Source: an uncultured Verrucomicrobia subdivision 3 bacterium (GTDB taxonomy: Bacteria; Verrucomicrobiota; Verrucomicrobiia; Limisphaerales; UBA11358). From it: a stretch of 44,095 nucleotides of DNA. The notes beneath the pieces are model-generated. The model saw only the letters and a program-made list of their open reading frames with translations, made no database searches and was not told the DNA's origin. The stretch is taken from contig CAINLR010000121.1 of NCBI GenBank assembly GCA_903850425.1, positions 1-44,095 of the forward strand, in the 5' to 3' direction. Positions within the stretch are counted from its first letter, which is position 1. Each line of letters opens with the position of its first letter. The position numbers and the translations under genes were made by a program. Below, one piece after another: positions 22,426-33,300 of this stretch.

Positions 22426-25400
22426 GTGAGTTGTTTCTTCGAGTTCCTGTCGCCCAAGCATCATAAAAAATTTGTGACGTTTTTCCATCAAGCCCCAAGC
22501 TCGGTTGCCCTTACCGCTTTAATGATGCTGGCGACCTTCGCCGCGCCTGCTGCTGACAGAACTTGGACCGGCGGCGGCGTTGATAATAATTGGAGCACGG
22601 GGGCAAATTGGGGTGGCCCTGCGCCGGCCGCCAATGACAACTTGATTTTCTCTGGCGCGGTTCGGCTCAACAACACCAACGACTTTGTAGGCCTCTCGGT
22701 GAATTGGATTCGTTTCGCCAACGGCGGATTCACGCTGAACGGGAATCCGCTCACGCTCGGCAATTCAGCTTCGGCGCTGACCAATTCTGCGGGAACAAAC
22801 ATCATCGCGCTGAATCTGGCAGTGGCGACCGCCAATTCGCAAAGCTGGAATATTGCTGCCGGATCGGAACTGCGTCTCGCCGGAGCATTGACAAATAATT
22901 CGTCGGGCAGTCCGCTCGGCTTCGTCAATGGCGGCGGCACACTGCGCATCACCAGCACAAATTTTCAATCCACGCGAATGCTGACGACGTTCAACGGAAC
23001 GGTTATTGACGACGGCGCGAATATTCTGATCAGCAACGACGGATGGCGTTTCAGTCCGACCAATGCCGCGCAATCCGCTGTTGGTATCCTTACCAACAAC
23101 GGGTTCATCTCCATCAGCGGCGCGTCGAGTTTGCGCATGGGACAATTGCAGAGCAGCCTCGCAGCCGGCGCGGCGACAGTGACTATTTATTCCGGCACAG
23201 TGCTGCTTTTGCCTACTGGCAACAATGGCGCGCCATCATACGGCGGTTGCATCACGCTTGGCGAAAATCCTAACGTGACGGCGACTATTAATCAGAACGG
23301 CGGTTTAGTTTGGCTCAATCCGCTAGTAAGTCTTCCAGGCGATCTGAACGCGGGCAATCTCATCTACGGAGCGAATGCGACCGGCAACGGAACTTATAAC
23401 TTGAACGGTGGCGTGCTCATGTTGCGTTCTATCACCAATCGCAACCTAGGCGGCACGGCGGTTTTTAATTTTAACGGCGGCACGTTGAAGCCTATCGCCA
23501 GCTCGGCGATTTTTTTTCCTAATCAAATCACTGCCAATGTCCAGAGCGGTGGCGCGCTGATTGACACGACGAATTTTAACATCGCGATTGCGCAAAATCT
23601 TTTTGGGGTCGGTGCGCTGACAAAACTCGGAAGTGGCACGTTGACGTTGAGTGGAACCAATAGTTACGCGGGCGCCACAGTTGTCAGCAATGGCACGTTG
23701 CTGGTGAATGGCATCAACAGCGGCATCAACGTCGTCGCAGGCACGCTGGGTGGAACGGGAACAATTGCCGGTTCGGTATCGGTGCTGCCGAATGGAGTTT
23801 TTTCGCCAGGCTCGGGCGTGGGCGCAATTACGGTGCAAAGCAACCTCACGCTCGCCGGGACTGTTTTTCTGGAAGTGGACAAGTCGCAAATCGTGAGCAA
23901 CGATTTTGCACAAGTTTCCGGTTCACTCATAAACCTTGGCGCGATCGTCAGCATCACCAATCTCGGGCCGGCATTAGTAGCGGGCGACAGCTTCAAATTT
24001 TTCAGCAAACCAATGTTGAACGGCGCGGGCGTCACTTTTTCGCCGGCGTCACCCGGCGGTGGTTTCGCATGGACGAACCGACTTGCGTTGGATGGTTCGG
24101 TAGGCGTGGTTGTCGCGCCGATCTTGCCTACGCCCGCGGATTTGATCGGATTGACAATCAGTGCCGGCACATTGTCGCCCGCGTTTAACTCGAACATTTT
24201 GAGCTACGCGGCGAGCGCGGCTTACACGAATTCTTCCATCGCGCTCATGCCAACTGCCGGAACGCCCAGTGCAACCATCCGCGTGATTTGCAATGGCGTT
24301 ACTAACGTCACTATGTCGGGAGTGGCAAGCGTTGTTGCGCTCAAGCCCGGCGCAAACGTGATTGATGTGCAAGTCACCGCGCCGGATAATTCCATCACGA
24401 AAGATTACGTCGTCAACTTCACGCGCACGCCGCCAAATGTGGTTTTGATTCTCGCCGACGATCAGGGTTTTTCCGACTGGAGTTGCTACGGCAGCGAAAT
24501 TTCCACGCCGAATCTGGATCGCCTTGCGTCAGCAGGTTTGCGCTTCCGGCAATTTTACAACTGTGCGCGGTGCAGTCCGACGCGCTGCGCGATTCTTACC
24601 GGACTTTACACGGCGCAAGTCGCGGTAGATCCGTCGCAGGCGCTGCCGAATTTGCGCAACGATAACAACGTGACCATCGCCGAACTGCTCGGCGCGAACG
24701 GCTATCGCACCTACATGGCGGGCAAATGGCATCTCGGCAACGGCGCGCTGCTGCCGGAGTCGCGCGGGTTCGACCAGGTTTTTCGCTATGTGAGTGGCAC
24801 GGATCACAGCGAGGACACCTGGAACACGAACGCTTACACGTTTGTTTCGTCGAACGGCGAACTCACGAACCGCGCTTACGGCGTGGGCCAGTTTTATCAG
24901 CCCGACGCCATCGGCGATTACTCGTTGGATTTCATCAGTAATAATTTGGTGACGCATACGAACGACAAACCGCTTTTCCTCTACATGGCTTTCGGCTCCG
25001 CGCATTTCCCGATTCAAGCGCCGGTCGCGTGGGTGAACACGAATGTGCCGATTTATTCCGCCGGCTGGGACGCCGTCCGCAACAATCGTTACGCAAACAT
25101 CCTCGCGCGTGGCGTGCTTGACGGGCAGAACGCATTGTCGCCGAACGAAGGCACCGCGCCGTGGAGCGGCATCGGCGCGGAAGTGATCCCCGATTGGAAC
25201 ACGCTCGCGGCGGATCGCCAGGCCGATCTCGCGCAGCGCATGGCCGTTTACGCGGCGATGATTCAAAAAATGGATGCGAACATCGGCCGCGTCGTTGAAC
25301 GGTTGCGCGCGTCCGGCCAGCTGGACAACACGTTGATTTTTGCGCTCTCGGACAACGGGGGAAATTTTGAAGGCAGCGTGTTCGGACAAACCGGCGGCGT

Positions 25401-27198
25401 GCCGGACCCCACGCCGCTCACGGGCGCATCGCTCACCAACATGGGTTTGAGCGGTCAGCCGATCATTTATCTCGGGGGCGGCTGGGCGCACGTCAACAAC
25501 ACGCCGTTCCGGCTCTTCAAACATTTTGATCACGAGGGCGGCATCCGCACGCCGATGATCGTGCATTGGCCGCAAGGTCTCACGCGCACGAATCAATGGG
25601 AAAATGAGCCGGGTCATATCATTGATATCATGGCGACGATTGTGGATGTGACGGGTGCCAGCTATCCGACGCAATTCAACAGCCACGTCGTGCTGCCGCT
25701 GGAAGGGCAAAGTTTGAAGTCGCTGTTCACGGCCACGAACGAAATTCCGCGCACGCTTGGATTTGAGCATGAAGGAAATCGCGCCTGGCTCAGCGGTGGC
25801 TGGAAATTTGTCACGAAAAATTTCACCTCGTTAAGCGGCAGTCCGCTGGCGAACACGCTGGAGCTTTACGATCTCACCAAGGATCCGACCGAGCTGACGA
25901 ATGTCGCATCAGCGCAGCCGGTCGTGCTCGGGCAATTGGTCACGAATTGGAACGCGTGGGCGACGCGGATTGGCTTGCCATCAACTCGCCTCGTGAATCC
26001 CGGACAATTTTTTACACCGGTTATTCCGGCGACGAACGCGAACGATCTGTTCGTGGACACATTTAATCGGCCGGACGCAACGAACATTGACGCGAGCGCC
26101 GCTGGGATGTGGGGCTCGCGCGTGCCACCGATCGGAGTGGACGCGGCTTACTACGAAGGATTCGAAGGGAGCGGTTCGCCCGCGAATCTGGCTGTGGTTG
26201 GCAACACGCTTTACAAAAATTCCGGAGGCATGATCGAATGCGGATTGATGCACAATTTTGTCGGCGCGGATCTTGCGAGCGCGGGCGGTTTCAGCGTGAG
26301 CCTCACGATTCAAGAGATCAATAGCGACGGCTCGGACAACGCGAATCGCTACGCCGGCTGGGGCGTTGGTTTGTCGCAAACCGAAGCGGCGGCGGGCGGA
26401 GATATTTCTTCGGCGACGGGAACGTTGTTTCGCGGAAAAGTCGGCAACGCGAATCTTGGCGTCTCGGAGTTCTTCGTGGAATTGGATTACAACGGAAACA
26501 TCAAAGTTTGGACGAATGGCGTGCTGCTCGACACCGTGCCGGTCGGCGCAAATTATGGCACATTGACCGCGAGCTACGCGACCAGCGGATTCACCACGAG
26601 CGACACGGTGACGGTGAACGTTTTCTTCAACGGAAAACTCGTGGACATCAACACGGCGGATACGAACTCGGTCAGCCGCACTTTCAAGTGGGATCGCGAC
26701 AACAGCAATTATCTCGGTCTGAGCACGCGCGCGGCGAACTACGTGCAGATGGACAATCTCGCCATCCGCAAGCTGCCGCTGGCGAACGGGCTGGCGACGG
26801 ATTACGCGATGGAATACGGCATGTCCGGCACCAACGCCGCGCCGAACGCCGACCCGGATGGTGACGGTGTGAGCAACTTTGCCGAGTGGGCATTCGGCGG
26901 TGATCCGGCGGCGGCGGATCCATTCATCGCAAGTTTGACAGGCGCAAAACTTACTGCCTCGCAGGATTTTCAATTCACCTTTCAGCGTCTGGCGAGCGCC
27001 GCGAACTACGGCGTGCGTTACCGCTATTTTACTTCGGAGGATTTAAGTGCGTGGTCGGAAGTAACCCCGGTGCTGGTCAACGCGTCCTCCAATGAAGATT
27101 ATCCCGGCTACGAAGTCGTGACGTTGCAATTGCCGTCCGCCGCGATCGTGGGAAAATCAAAATTGTTTTTGCGCGTGCTGGCTGAGCCGGCAAACTAG
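22426..27198 (+). CDS. Giant exported PATR - cadherin-like - sulfatase - LamG-like fusion
   Basis: With the GTG at 22426 the product is about 1590 residues; the start overlaps the previous stop (TAATGTG). A signal peptide (basic KHHKK, then VALTALMMLATFAAPAA) precedes DRTWTGGGVDNNW. Then follow beta-strand repeats with a PATR match (LGSGTLTLSGTNSYAGATVVSNG, about 402-424), a cadherin-like beta-sandwich (about 565-668) and a full type I sulfatase (about 671-1185: NVVLILADDQG, CSPTR with its formylglycine cysteine at residue 716, GKWHLG, SDNGGN, HFDHEGG). A LamG-like domain (about 1205-1455) and a DPDGDGVSNFAEW calcium-type repeat with a C-terminal beta domain close the protein. It should desulfate sulfated glycans at the cell surface. 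No PEP-CTERM or LPXTG anchor is present. Confidence 0.85.
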   Translation: MSCFFEFLSPKHHKKFVTFFHQAPSSVALTALMMLATFAAPAADRTWTGGGVDNNWSTGANWGGPAPAANDNLIFSGAVRLNNTNDFVGLSVNWIRFANGGFTLNGNPLTLGNSASALTNSAGTNIIALNLAVATANSQSWNIAAGSELRLAGALTNNSSGSPLGFVNGGGTLRITSTNFQSTRMLTTFNGTVIDDGANILISNDGWRFSPTNAAQSAVGILTNNGFISISGASSLRMGQLQSSLAAGAATVTIYSGTVLLLPTGNNGAPSYGGCITLGENPNVTATINQNGGLVWLNPLVSLPGDLNAGNLIYGANATGNGTYNLNGGVLMLRSITNRNLGGTAVFNFNGGTLKPIASSAIFFPNQITANVQSGGALIDTTNFNIAIAQNLFGVGALTKLGSGTLTLSGTNSYAGATVVSNGTLLVNGINSGINVVAGTLGGTGTIAGSVSVLPNGVFSPGSGVGAITVQSNLTLAGTVFLEVDKSQIVSNDFAQVSGSLINLGAIVSITNLGPALVAGDSFKFFSKPMLNGAGVTFSPASPGGGFAWTNRLALDGSVGVVVAPILPTPADLIGLTISAGTLSPAFNSNILSYAASAAYTNSSIALMPTAGTPSATIRVICNGVTNVTMSGVASVVALKPGANVIDVQVTAPDNSITKDYVVNFTRTPPNVVLILADDQGFSDWSCYGSEISTPNLDRLASAGLRFRQFYNCARCSPTRCAILTGLYTAQVAVDPSQALPNLRNDNNVTIAELLGANGYRTYMAGKWHLGNGALLPESRGFDQVFRYVSGTDHSEDTWNTNAYTFVSSNGELTNRAYGVGQFYQPDAIGDYSLDFISNNLVTHTNDKPLFLYMAFGSAHFPIQAPVAWVNTNVPIYSAGWDAVRNNRYANILARGVLDGQNALSPNEGTAPWSGIGAEVIPDWNTLAADRQADLAQRMAVYAAMIQKMDANIGRVVERLRASGQLDNTLIFALSDNGGNFEGSVFGQTGGVPDPTPLTGASLTNMGLSGQPIIYLGGGWAHVNNTPFRLFKHFDHEGGIRTPMIVHWPQGLTRTNQWENEPGHIIDIMATIVDVTGASYPTQFNSHVVLPLEGQSLKSLFTATNEIPRTLGFEHEGNRAWLSGGWKFVTKNFTSLSGSPLANTLELYDLTKDPTELTNVASAQPVVLGQLVTNWNAWATRIGLPSTRLVNPGQFFTPVIPATNANDLFVDTFNRPDATNIDASAAGMWGSRVPPIGVDAAYYEGFEGSGSPANLAVVGNTLYKNSGGMIECGLMHNFVGADLASAGGFSVSLTIQEINSDGSDNANRYAGWGVGLSQTEAAAGGDISSATGTLFRGKVGNANLGVSEFFVELDYNGNIKVWTNGVLLDTVPVGANYGTLTASYATSGFTTSDTVTVNVFFNGKLVDINTADTNSVSRTFKWDRDNSNYLGLSTRAANYVQMDNLAIRKLPLANGLATDYAMEYGMSGTNAAPNADPDGDGVSNFAEWAFGGDPAAADPFIASLTGAKLTASQDFQFTFQRLASAANYGVRYRYFTSEDLSAWSEVTPVLVNASSNEDYPGYEVVTLQLPSAAIVGKSKLFLRVLAEPAN

Positions 27199-27207
27199 TT
27201 GAAACCA

Positions 27208-28779
27208 ATGAAAAAAATTCACCTTTGGCTCATGGCAGTTTTTCTCGGCGGGACATTGCTCACGGCGAGCGCCGCGGCCAAACCCAACATCATTGTCATT
27301 CTAGTGGATGACATGGGTTGGAGCGATTTGAGCTGCTACGGAAGCGAAATTCCTACGCCGAACCTGGACTCGCTCGCCAAGGAAGGATTGCGCTTCACGC
27401 AGTTTTACAACACTGGTCGCTGCTGTCCGACCCGCGCGGCATTGCTGACAGGACTTTATTCACATCAAGCCGGCGTTGGTCACATGACGGAAAACCACAA
27501 TCTGCCGGGCTACCTTGGTCACCTGAACACGAACTGTGTGACGATGGCGGAGGTGTTGGATGGCGCTGGCTATTTCACCGCGATGACGGGCAAATGGCAC
27601 GTCGGCGCGAACCATGGAGTCAATCCGCACAATCGCGGATTTGAGCGAAATCTCACCGCACCCGCCGGAGGATTTTATTATGGCGCGGCGAAAAATGCGA
27701 AGCTGTCGCTGAACGGAAAACCAATTTCTCCCACGGATGAACGGCTGCCGAAGGATTGGTATTCCACCGATCTCTGGACGGAATATGGAGTCAAGTTCAT
27801 AGACGAAGCTATCGGGGAAAAGAAACCGTTCTTTCTCTATCTCGCCTACAACGCGCCGCATTTTCCGCTGCAAGCGCCGGCGGCAGACATCGCGAAATTT
27901 CGCCACACGTCTTATACGAACGGCTGGGATAAATTGCGCGAGTCACGATATGCGCGGCAAAAAAGTTTGGGCATGATTGATCCGACTTGGGCGATGTCGC
28001 CGCGACCCGATGACGTTGATGCGTGGGATTCGTTAACCGCTGACAAGAAAGATCGCTTCGATGAGATCATGTCCATTTACGCGGCCTGCGTCTCGCACAT
28101 GGACAAGGAAGTCGGCGTCCTGGTCGAGGGCTTGAAAAAACGCGGTGTGCTCGACAATACGCTGATTCTTTTCATGAGCGACAACGGCGGCAACGCGGAA
28201 TCCGGTCCGAACGGTCGTCTCGAAGGCGACAATCCCGGCGCGGTCGGCAGCACGGTTTTCTGTGGTCAATCGTGGGCGACTCTGGAGAACACGCCGTTCC
28301 GCCGCTACAAACATTTCAACCATGAGGGCGGCATTTCCACGCCTCTCATCGTGCATTGGCCGGACGGCATCAAGGCGAAGAACGAATTACGCACCGAGCC
28401 TGGGCACGTCATTGACATCATGGCGACGGTTGCCGACGTTGGCGGCGCGTCATATCCAAAGCAATTTAACGGTCACGCGATCACGCCGCTGGAAGGAAAA
28501 AGTTTGGTGCCGGCGTTCACGGGCAAGCCGATTGGACACGACGCAATTTTTTGGGAGCACGAGGGCAACGCCGCCGTGCGCGAAGGCGACTGGAAGCTGG
28601 TTCGCAAAGGTGGCAAAGGTGAATGGGAACTTTACAACCTGAAATCTGACCGCACGGAGTTACACGATCTCGCGACGGCGCAACCGGCCAAGGCGATAGA
28701 TTTGTCGGCCAAATGGGACGCGTGGGCCAAACGCGCGCAGGTGATTCCCGGTCCGGCGAGATTCGGGACTGATGATTAA
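27208..28779 (+). CDS. Secreted type I sulfatase
   Basis: The 523-residue protein (ATG 27208; TTG at 27199 is an alternative) starts with a signal peptide (MKKIHLWLMAVFLGGTLLTASAAA). The sulfatase hallmarks are NIIVILVDDMGWSDLSCYG, GRCCPTRAALLTG with the formylglycine cysteine at residue 72, GKWHVG, NAPHFPLQ, FMSDNGGN, and a closing EHEGNAAVREGDWKLV. The length is typical of arylsulfatase-like S1 enzymes. Its sequence is close to the sulfatase part of the upstream fusion (CYGSEI, PNLD, HEGGI), so it may be its free-standing relative. It starts 9 bases after the fusion gene's stop. Maturation needs a formylglycine-generating enzyme or anSME, neither of which is in the window. Confidence 0.93.
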   Translation: MKKIHLWLMAVFLGGTLLTASAAAKPNIIVILVDDMGWSDLSCYGSEIPTPNLDSLAKEGLRFTQFYNTGRCCPTRAALLTGLYSHQAGVGHMTENHNLPGYLGHLNTNCVTMAEVLDGAGYFTAMTGKWHVGANHGVNPHNRGFERNLTAPAGGFYYGAAKNAKLSLNGKPISPTDERLPKDWYSTDLWTEYGVKFIDEAIGEKKPFFLYLAYNAPHFPLQAPAADIAKFRHTSYTNGWDKLRESRYARQKSLGMIDPTWAMSPRPDDVDAWDSLTADKKDRFDEIMSIYAACVSHMDKEVGVLVEGLKKRGVLDNTLILFMSDNGGNAESGPNGRLEGDNPGAVGSTVFCGQSWATLENTPFRRYKHFNHEGGISTPLIVHWPDGIKAKNELRTEPGHVIDIMATVADVGGASYPKQFNGHAITPLEGKSLVPAFTGKPIGHDAIFWEHEGNAAVREGDWKLVRKGGKGEWELYNLKSDRTELHDLATAQPAKAIDLSAKWDAWAKRAQVIPGPARFGTDD

Positions 28780-28784
28780 TCTTT

Positions 28785-30146
28785 ATGAAACGAAAATATT
28801 TTTCACTCGCGCAAATTTTCTTGTGCCTCGGACTCGTCGCTGCGAGCGCCTCGCCGCCGCCCAACATCATCTTCGTTCTCACCGATGATTTTGGCTGGGG
28901 CGATCTCGGCAGTTACGGCGGAAAATTTGCGCCGACACCTAACATGGACCGCATGGCGAGCGAGGGGATTCGCTTTACGCAATTTTACGTCGCGTCGCCG
29001 ATCTGTTCGCCATCGCGCGTCGGTTGCACGACCGGAATGTTTCCGTCGCGCTGGCGCATCACGAGTTATTTGCAGGAGCGCGTGAACAACGTCGCGTGTG
29101 AGCAGGCGGATTTTCTTGATCCGAAAGCGCCGTCGCTTGCACGCGTTTTAAAATCCGGCGGCTATGCGACAGGACATTTCGGCAAATGGCACATGGGCGG
29201 CGGGCGCGATGTGACGAACGCGCCGCACATCAAGGAATACGGTTTCGACGAATGGGCAAGCACCTGGGAAAGTCCCGATCCGCATCCCGACATCACCGCG
29301 ACGAACTGGATCTGGTCGCCGCAGGACAAAGTGAAACGCTGGGATCGCACAAAATTTTTTGTGGACAAGACGCTCGATTTTCTCGCGCGGCATACGAACC
29401 AGCCGTGCTACATCAACGTGTGGCCGGACGACACGCACACGCCGTATGTGCCGCGTCCCGACCTCGCCACGAAATACAACGCGGGTAACAATCACGAGGG
29501 CGAACGCAATTTTCAGGCGGTGCTTGATGAATACGACGTGCAGATGGGCCGCTTGCTCGATGGAATTCAAAAGCTTGGTATCGCCTCGAATACGATTGTG
29601 ATTTTCAGTGGCGACAACGGACCGTTGCCGACGTATCAGCAAAAACGCACCGGCGGATTGCGCGGTTCCAAGTTGAGCCTTTATGAAGGCGGAAATCGCG
29701 AACCGCTGGTCGTGTGGTGGCCGGGCCACGCGACGGCAGGAAAAATCAACGAACGCACTGTCATGAACGCCGTGGATTTGTTTCCGAGCTTTTGCAAAAT
29801 CGCGGGGGTGAAAATGCCTGACGAAATCGGATCGAAACTGGATGGCGAAGATTTGAGCGCGGCGTTCACGGGCGCAGAGCCGATTCGTGGCAAAACACTT
29901 TTCTGGGAATATGGTCGCAACGAAACCACGTTCAAATATCCGCAGCCACAAACCCACAATCGCAGTCCGAACGTGGCGGTGCGCGACGGCGATTGGAAAC
30001 TGCTGATCAACGCCGATGGTTCCGGAGCGGAGCTTTACAACCTCGCGTCGGATAGAAATGAGACTAACAATCTGGCGTCAAAAGAAACTGAGTTGACCAA
30101 AAAACTTTCGGTGGCGGCGTTGGGTTGGCGGCGTTCGTTGCCTTGA
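28785..30146 (+). CDS. Secreted type I sulfatase
   Basis: The 453-residue protein has a signal peptide (MKRKYFSLAQIFLCLGLVAASAS). Sulfatase motifs are NIIFVLTDDFGWGDLGSYGG, SPICSPSRVGCTTG with the formylglycine cysteine at residue 74, GKWHMGGG, IFSGDNG and the closing AVRDGDWKLLIN. It belongs to a different sulfatase subfamily from the preceding gene (shorter, RVGCTTGMFPSRWR). It begins five bases after the previous stop, so the pseudopilin, giant fusion and two sulfatases form one operon behind copy A. Two different sulfatases in one operon suggest a substrate with more than one sulfate position. Confidence 0.93.
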   Translation: MKRKYFSLAQIFLCLGLVAASASPPPNIIFVLTDDFGWGDLGSYGGKFAPTPNMDRMASEGIRFTQFYVASPICSPSRVGCTTGMFPSRWRITSYLQERVNNVACEQADFLDPKAPSLARVLKSGGYATGHFGKWHMGGGRDVTNAPHIKEYGFDEWASTWESPDPHPDITATNWIWSPQDKVKRWDRTKFFVDKTLDFLARHTNQPCYINVWPDDTHTPYVPRPDLATKYNAGNNHEGERNFQAVLDEYDVQMGRLLDGIQKLGIASNTIVIFSGDNGPLPTYQQKRTGGLRGSKLSLYEGGNREPLVVWWPGHATAGKINERTVMNAVDLFPSFCKIAGVKMPDEIGSKLDGEDLSAAFTGAEPIRGKTLFWEYGRNETTFKYPQPQTHNRSPNVAVRDGDWKLLINADGSGAELYNLASDRNETNNLASKETELTKKLSVAALGWRRSLP

Positions 30147-30229
30147 GGCAGTGTTTTTCGCGCTGCAAGAAATCCATCGCCGAGCGCAGCGTCAGGCGAT
30201 GGCGAGGTGAGAAGTTCACCACGTTCGTG

Positions 30230-30250
30230 CCGTCCGCTCTGCGCGGACGG
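30230..30250. terminator. Hairpin between convergent genes (possible bidirectional terminator)
   Basis: CCGTCCGC (30230-30237) pairs with GCGGACGG (30243-30250) around TCTGC; GGTTTTCG follows on the plus strand. It lies in the 213-base gap between the convergent sulfatase and giant sulfatase genes, where terminators for both strands are expected. The surrounding sequence looks like part of a dispersed intergenic repeat, which is not proven. Confidence 0.4.
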
Positions 30251-30359
30251 GGTTTTCGCAACGCAAAAATTTCCACTCCGCACGCAGGCGGGGGGGCGCC
30301 ACTTCAAAGCAATAAATGCCCCGAGCAACTTTAGCCGGGCAGGACTTGGTTGTTTCCAA

Positions 30360-33300
30360 TTATAATTTCCGCACGCGAAAGAATTCCTGAGGATTATCTT
30401 TCACGACCGTCACGCTGCCGGCAAAGTTATTTCCGGTGCCAACCGTCGTCGCCGCACTCCAATCAACCAAGTTCGTGGAAACTTCCACGGCGAAGCTCAT
30501 TCCGGGCGTGGCGTTCCAGGTGAGTTGCAACTGATCAGGCGCGACTTGCGTAATGGTGTTGATGCGATACGCGTTCGGCACGAGCGGGTCGGTGCCCTGC
30601 GCAAGTTCATCCGCATTACTCACGCCGTCGTGATCGGGATCGTCGTCGCCGTTGAATTGATAGGTGAGCAGCTCGCGGAATTCCCAATCGTCGTTCAAAC
30701 CATCTGAGTCGGCATCGCCGAGCGGACCGGTCGCGCCGGCGAGGACGAACGTGCCGTTCGTCGTGCCAGGATACGTCGGATCGAGCGTGGGCATCTGCGC
30801 GTTGACCATTTTCAAATAGTCGCGCAAGCGCACCCACAACTGCCATTTCACAGCGAGCTGCGTGGGCGAGAGATTTGTGACTTCGCTGATGTCGTTGTTC
30901 AAGTCGTAAAGTTCAATCGTGCCCGGCTCGTAGTTCGCAACGAGTTTGTAATGTCCATCGTGAATCGTCGAACGCGGGCGCATGTCCTTTTCATTGAGCT
31001 GCCAATCATTCGGCCACGGCGTCGGGCCAACGTAGTGCGGCGAGTGATGAATGAAATCTCCGCCGCGCACGACGGGTGCCGGATTGGTCGAGCCTTGCGC
31101 GATGCTGTTGATTGTCGCAACGAGACTGCCGCCGTCCACTTCCGCCGGAAGATTTGTCGCCGCGCCGCCGGCCCATTGCCAGATCGTCGGCAACAGGTCA
31201 TAACCGATGGCGGGAACATTGCACTGTGAATTTGCCGGCACGCCCGGGCCGCGAATAAACATCGGCACGCGTTCGCCGCCTTCCCAGATTTCCGGTTTGT
31301 AGCCGCGCAACGGATAATTTTCCGACTGCGCTTGCGGCGCGCCGTTGTCGCTGTCGTAGATGACGTAAGTGCTGTTGCGAATGCCGAGGTCGTCGAGGCG
31401 GTCGAGCACGCGGCCGACATTGATGTCGAGGTCGAGCGTCATGCCGGCGTAATTTTGATCGGTGTGCCACGTGCCCGGCGTGACGCCATTGAACGCATCG
31501 TGCGACGACTGCGAGTCCTGGGTGGTCTCATGCACGGCGTAATGCGAGACTTGCAAATAAAACGGTATGCCGTTCGTCACGCGCGAATTCAAGTAACCCA
31601 GCGCGCGGTCGGTGATGCTGTAGGCGCGTTTCGGATCAGTGTTAATGGGTGATGATCCCGTGCTGCCTTGAGTGTTATCGGTTGCACCGTCATTCGCGTC
31701 GGCATCGAAACCATGCGCCACCGGGCCGCCGCCGGCGAGATGCCACTTGCCGAAATGCGCCGCCGAGTAGCCCGCACCAGAAATAGATTTTAGCAATTCG
31801 GGAATTGTTTTCTTGCTCGATTGAATGGCGTTCACCGCCTTGCCGGGCGCGATCAGTTTGAATTGGCCGGACACAGGTGTGTCGCTGCGATCGAGGATGT
31901 CCGTCATCTTCAAGCGCGCGCAGGTTTGGCCGGTGAGAATCGCGTAGCGCGACGGCGAGCAGTTTGGATGCGGCGCGTAGCCGTAGGAGAACCGCATGCT
32001 CTGCGTGGCGAGCGATTCCATGCGCGGCGTTTTGTAATAATCGCTCTTGGAGTTCGGCCGGTTTGTGTCCATGAGCACGCTCAAACCGGTCCAGCCTTGG
32101 TCGTCGGCTAGCACGAGAACGAAGTTTGGATATTGCCGCACGTCGAGCGACACCGTGGAAATGAATCCCGCGCCCGAGGCATTCTGTGAATTGTAAGTGA
32201 AACTATCAGCGCCGACGTAGCCGCTGTTCGGCGTGTAGCTCACATTGGTTCCGCTGATGGATGCGGTGCCGTTAGTTGGTTGCGTGATGGAAGCGATGGT
32301 CATGCCCGCGCCGTCATTGCGCAAAACATCAAGCGTGTTGCTGCTGCTGTCGTGAAGAACCTGATACCGATCGCTGAAATTCAGTGGCGCAGTAACCGTG
32401 ATGGTCACGGTGAGAATGTTGTTCGTTCCGAGGCTGTCTTGGTTCGTGTAGGTAAAACCATCCGTGCCGGTGAATCCAAAATTCGGCGAGTAAAGGATGT
32501 TTGTGCCACTTATGATGGCCGTGCCATTGGTCGGGCTGGAGACGCCGACCAAAATCAATCCGCCACCGACATCGTTTGCGAGCACCGGCAGAATATTGTT
32601 GGTGCTGTTGCCTGAAACGGTGAAGACGTCTGCGCCTGCGGCCAGCCCGGACAAGGTCAGGATGCCGTTCGTGGGGTTAAAATTGGCGGCTAGACTTGTC
32701 GCCGGTTGGAGAATGATGGTGCTGAAACTTCCTGATTTTGTTCCCGTAGCGTTGAAGAGCGCGAAAGAATCGCCCGCGGTAAACGCCGTGCCGCTGATAT
32801 TACTCACCGTGAGCGTGCCGCCGTAAGTTACATTGTTTAGTCCGCGCACCGAGTCGTTGGTGGAATTCGCTTTATCAATTTCCATCGCCACAAAACTGGC
32901 TGCGTCCAAGTTGAGATTGTTATTCACTGTGAGCGCGCCGACGGTTGCCACCGCTGCGCCGGGATTCAACGTTGCGCCCGACAGAATTGATAGCGGTCCG
33001 CTCAAGGCGCCGCTGCCGCCAAACGTGCCGTTGCCCACGACGGTGCTGCCGGTGTAAGTGTTCGCGCCATTCAGGAGCAGCGTGCCTCCACCGATTTTAT
33101 TTAACCCGCCAGCGGCGCCACCATCGAGGAGATTTTGCGCGATGGCGATGGTGAAGCCACCGTCATCAATATTCGCCCCGCCCGCTTGCACCAAAGTTTG
33201 CGACAGACCTTGGAAGAACGTCGCGTTGTCGCTGCGCGCGCGCAGGATGCCGCCGTTGAATTTGAAAACGGTTGTGCCGCTGCCGCTGCCGTTGGGTGCG

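Noticed and set aside
24529-25770. A 413-codon open frame antisense to the giant sulfatase gene
   Set aside because: It is arginine- and valine-rich with no domain pattern and mirrors a GC-rich gene with clear sulfatase motifs; similar antisense frames run along most genes here.
25981-26973. A 330-codon antisense frame over the LamG-like part of the giant protein
   Set aside because: Low-complexity, Arg/Val-rich composition and no recognisable motif; it is a shadow of the plus-strand gene.
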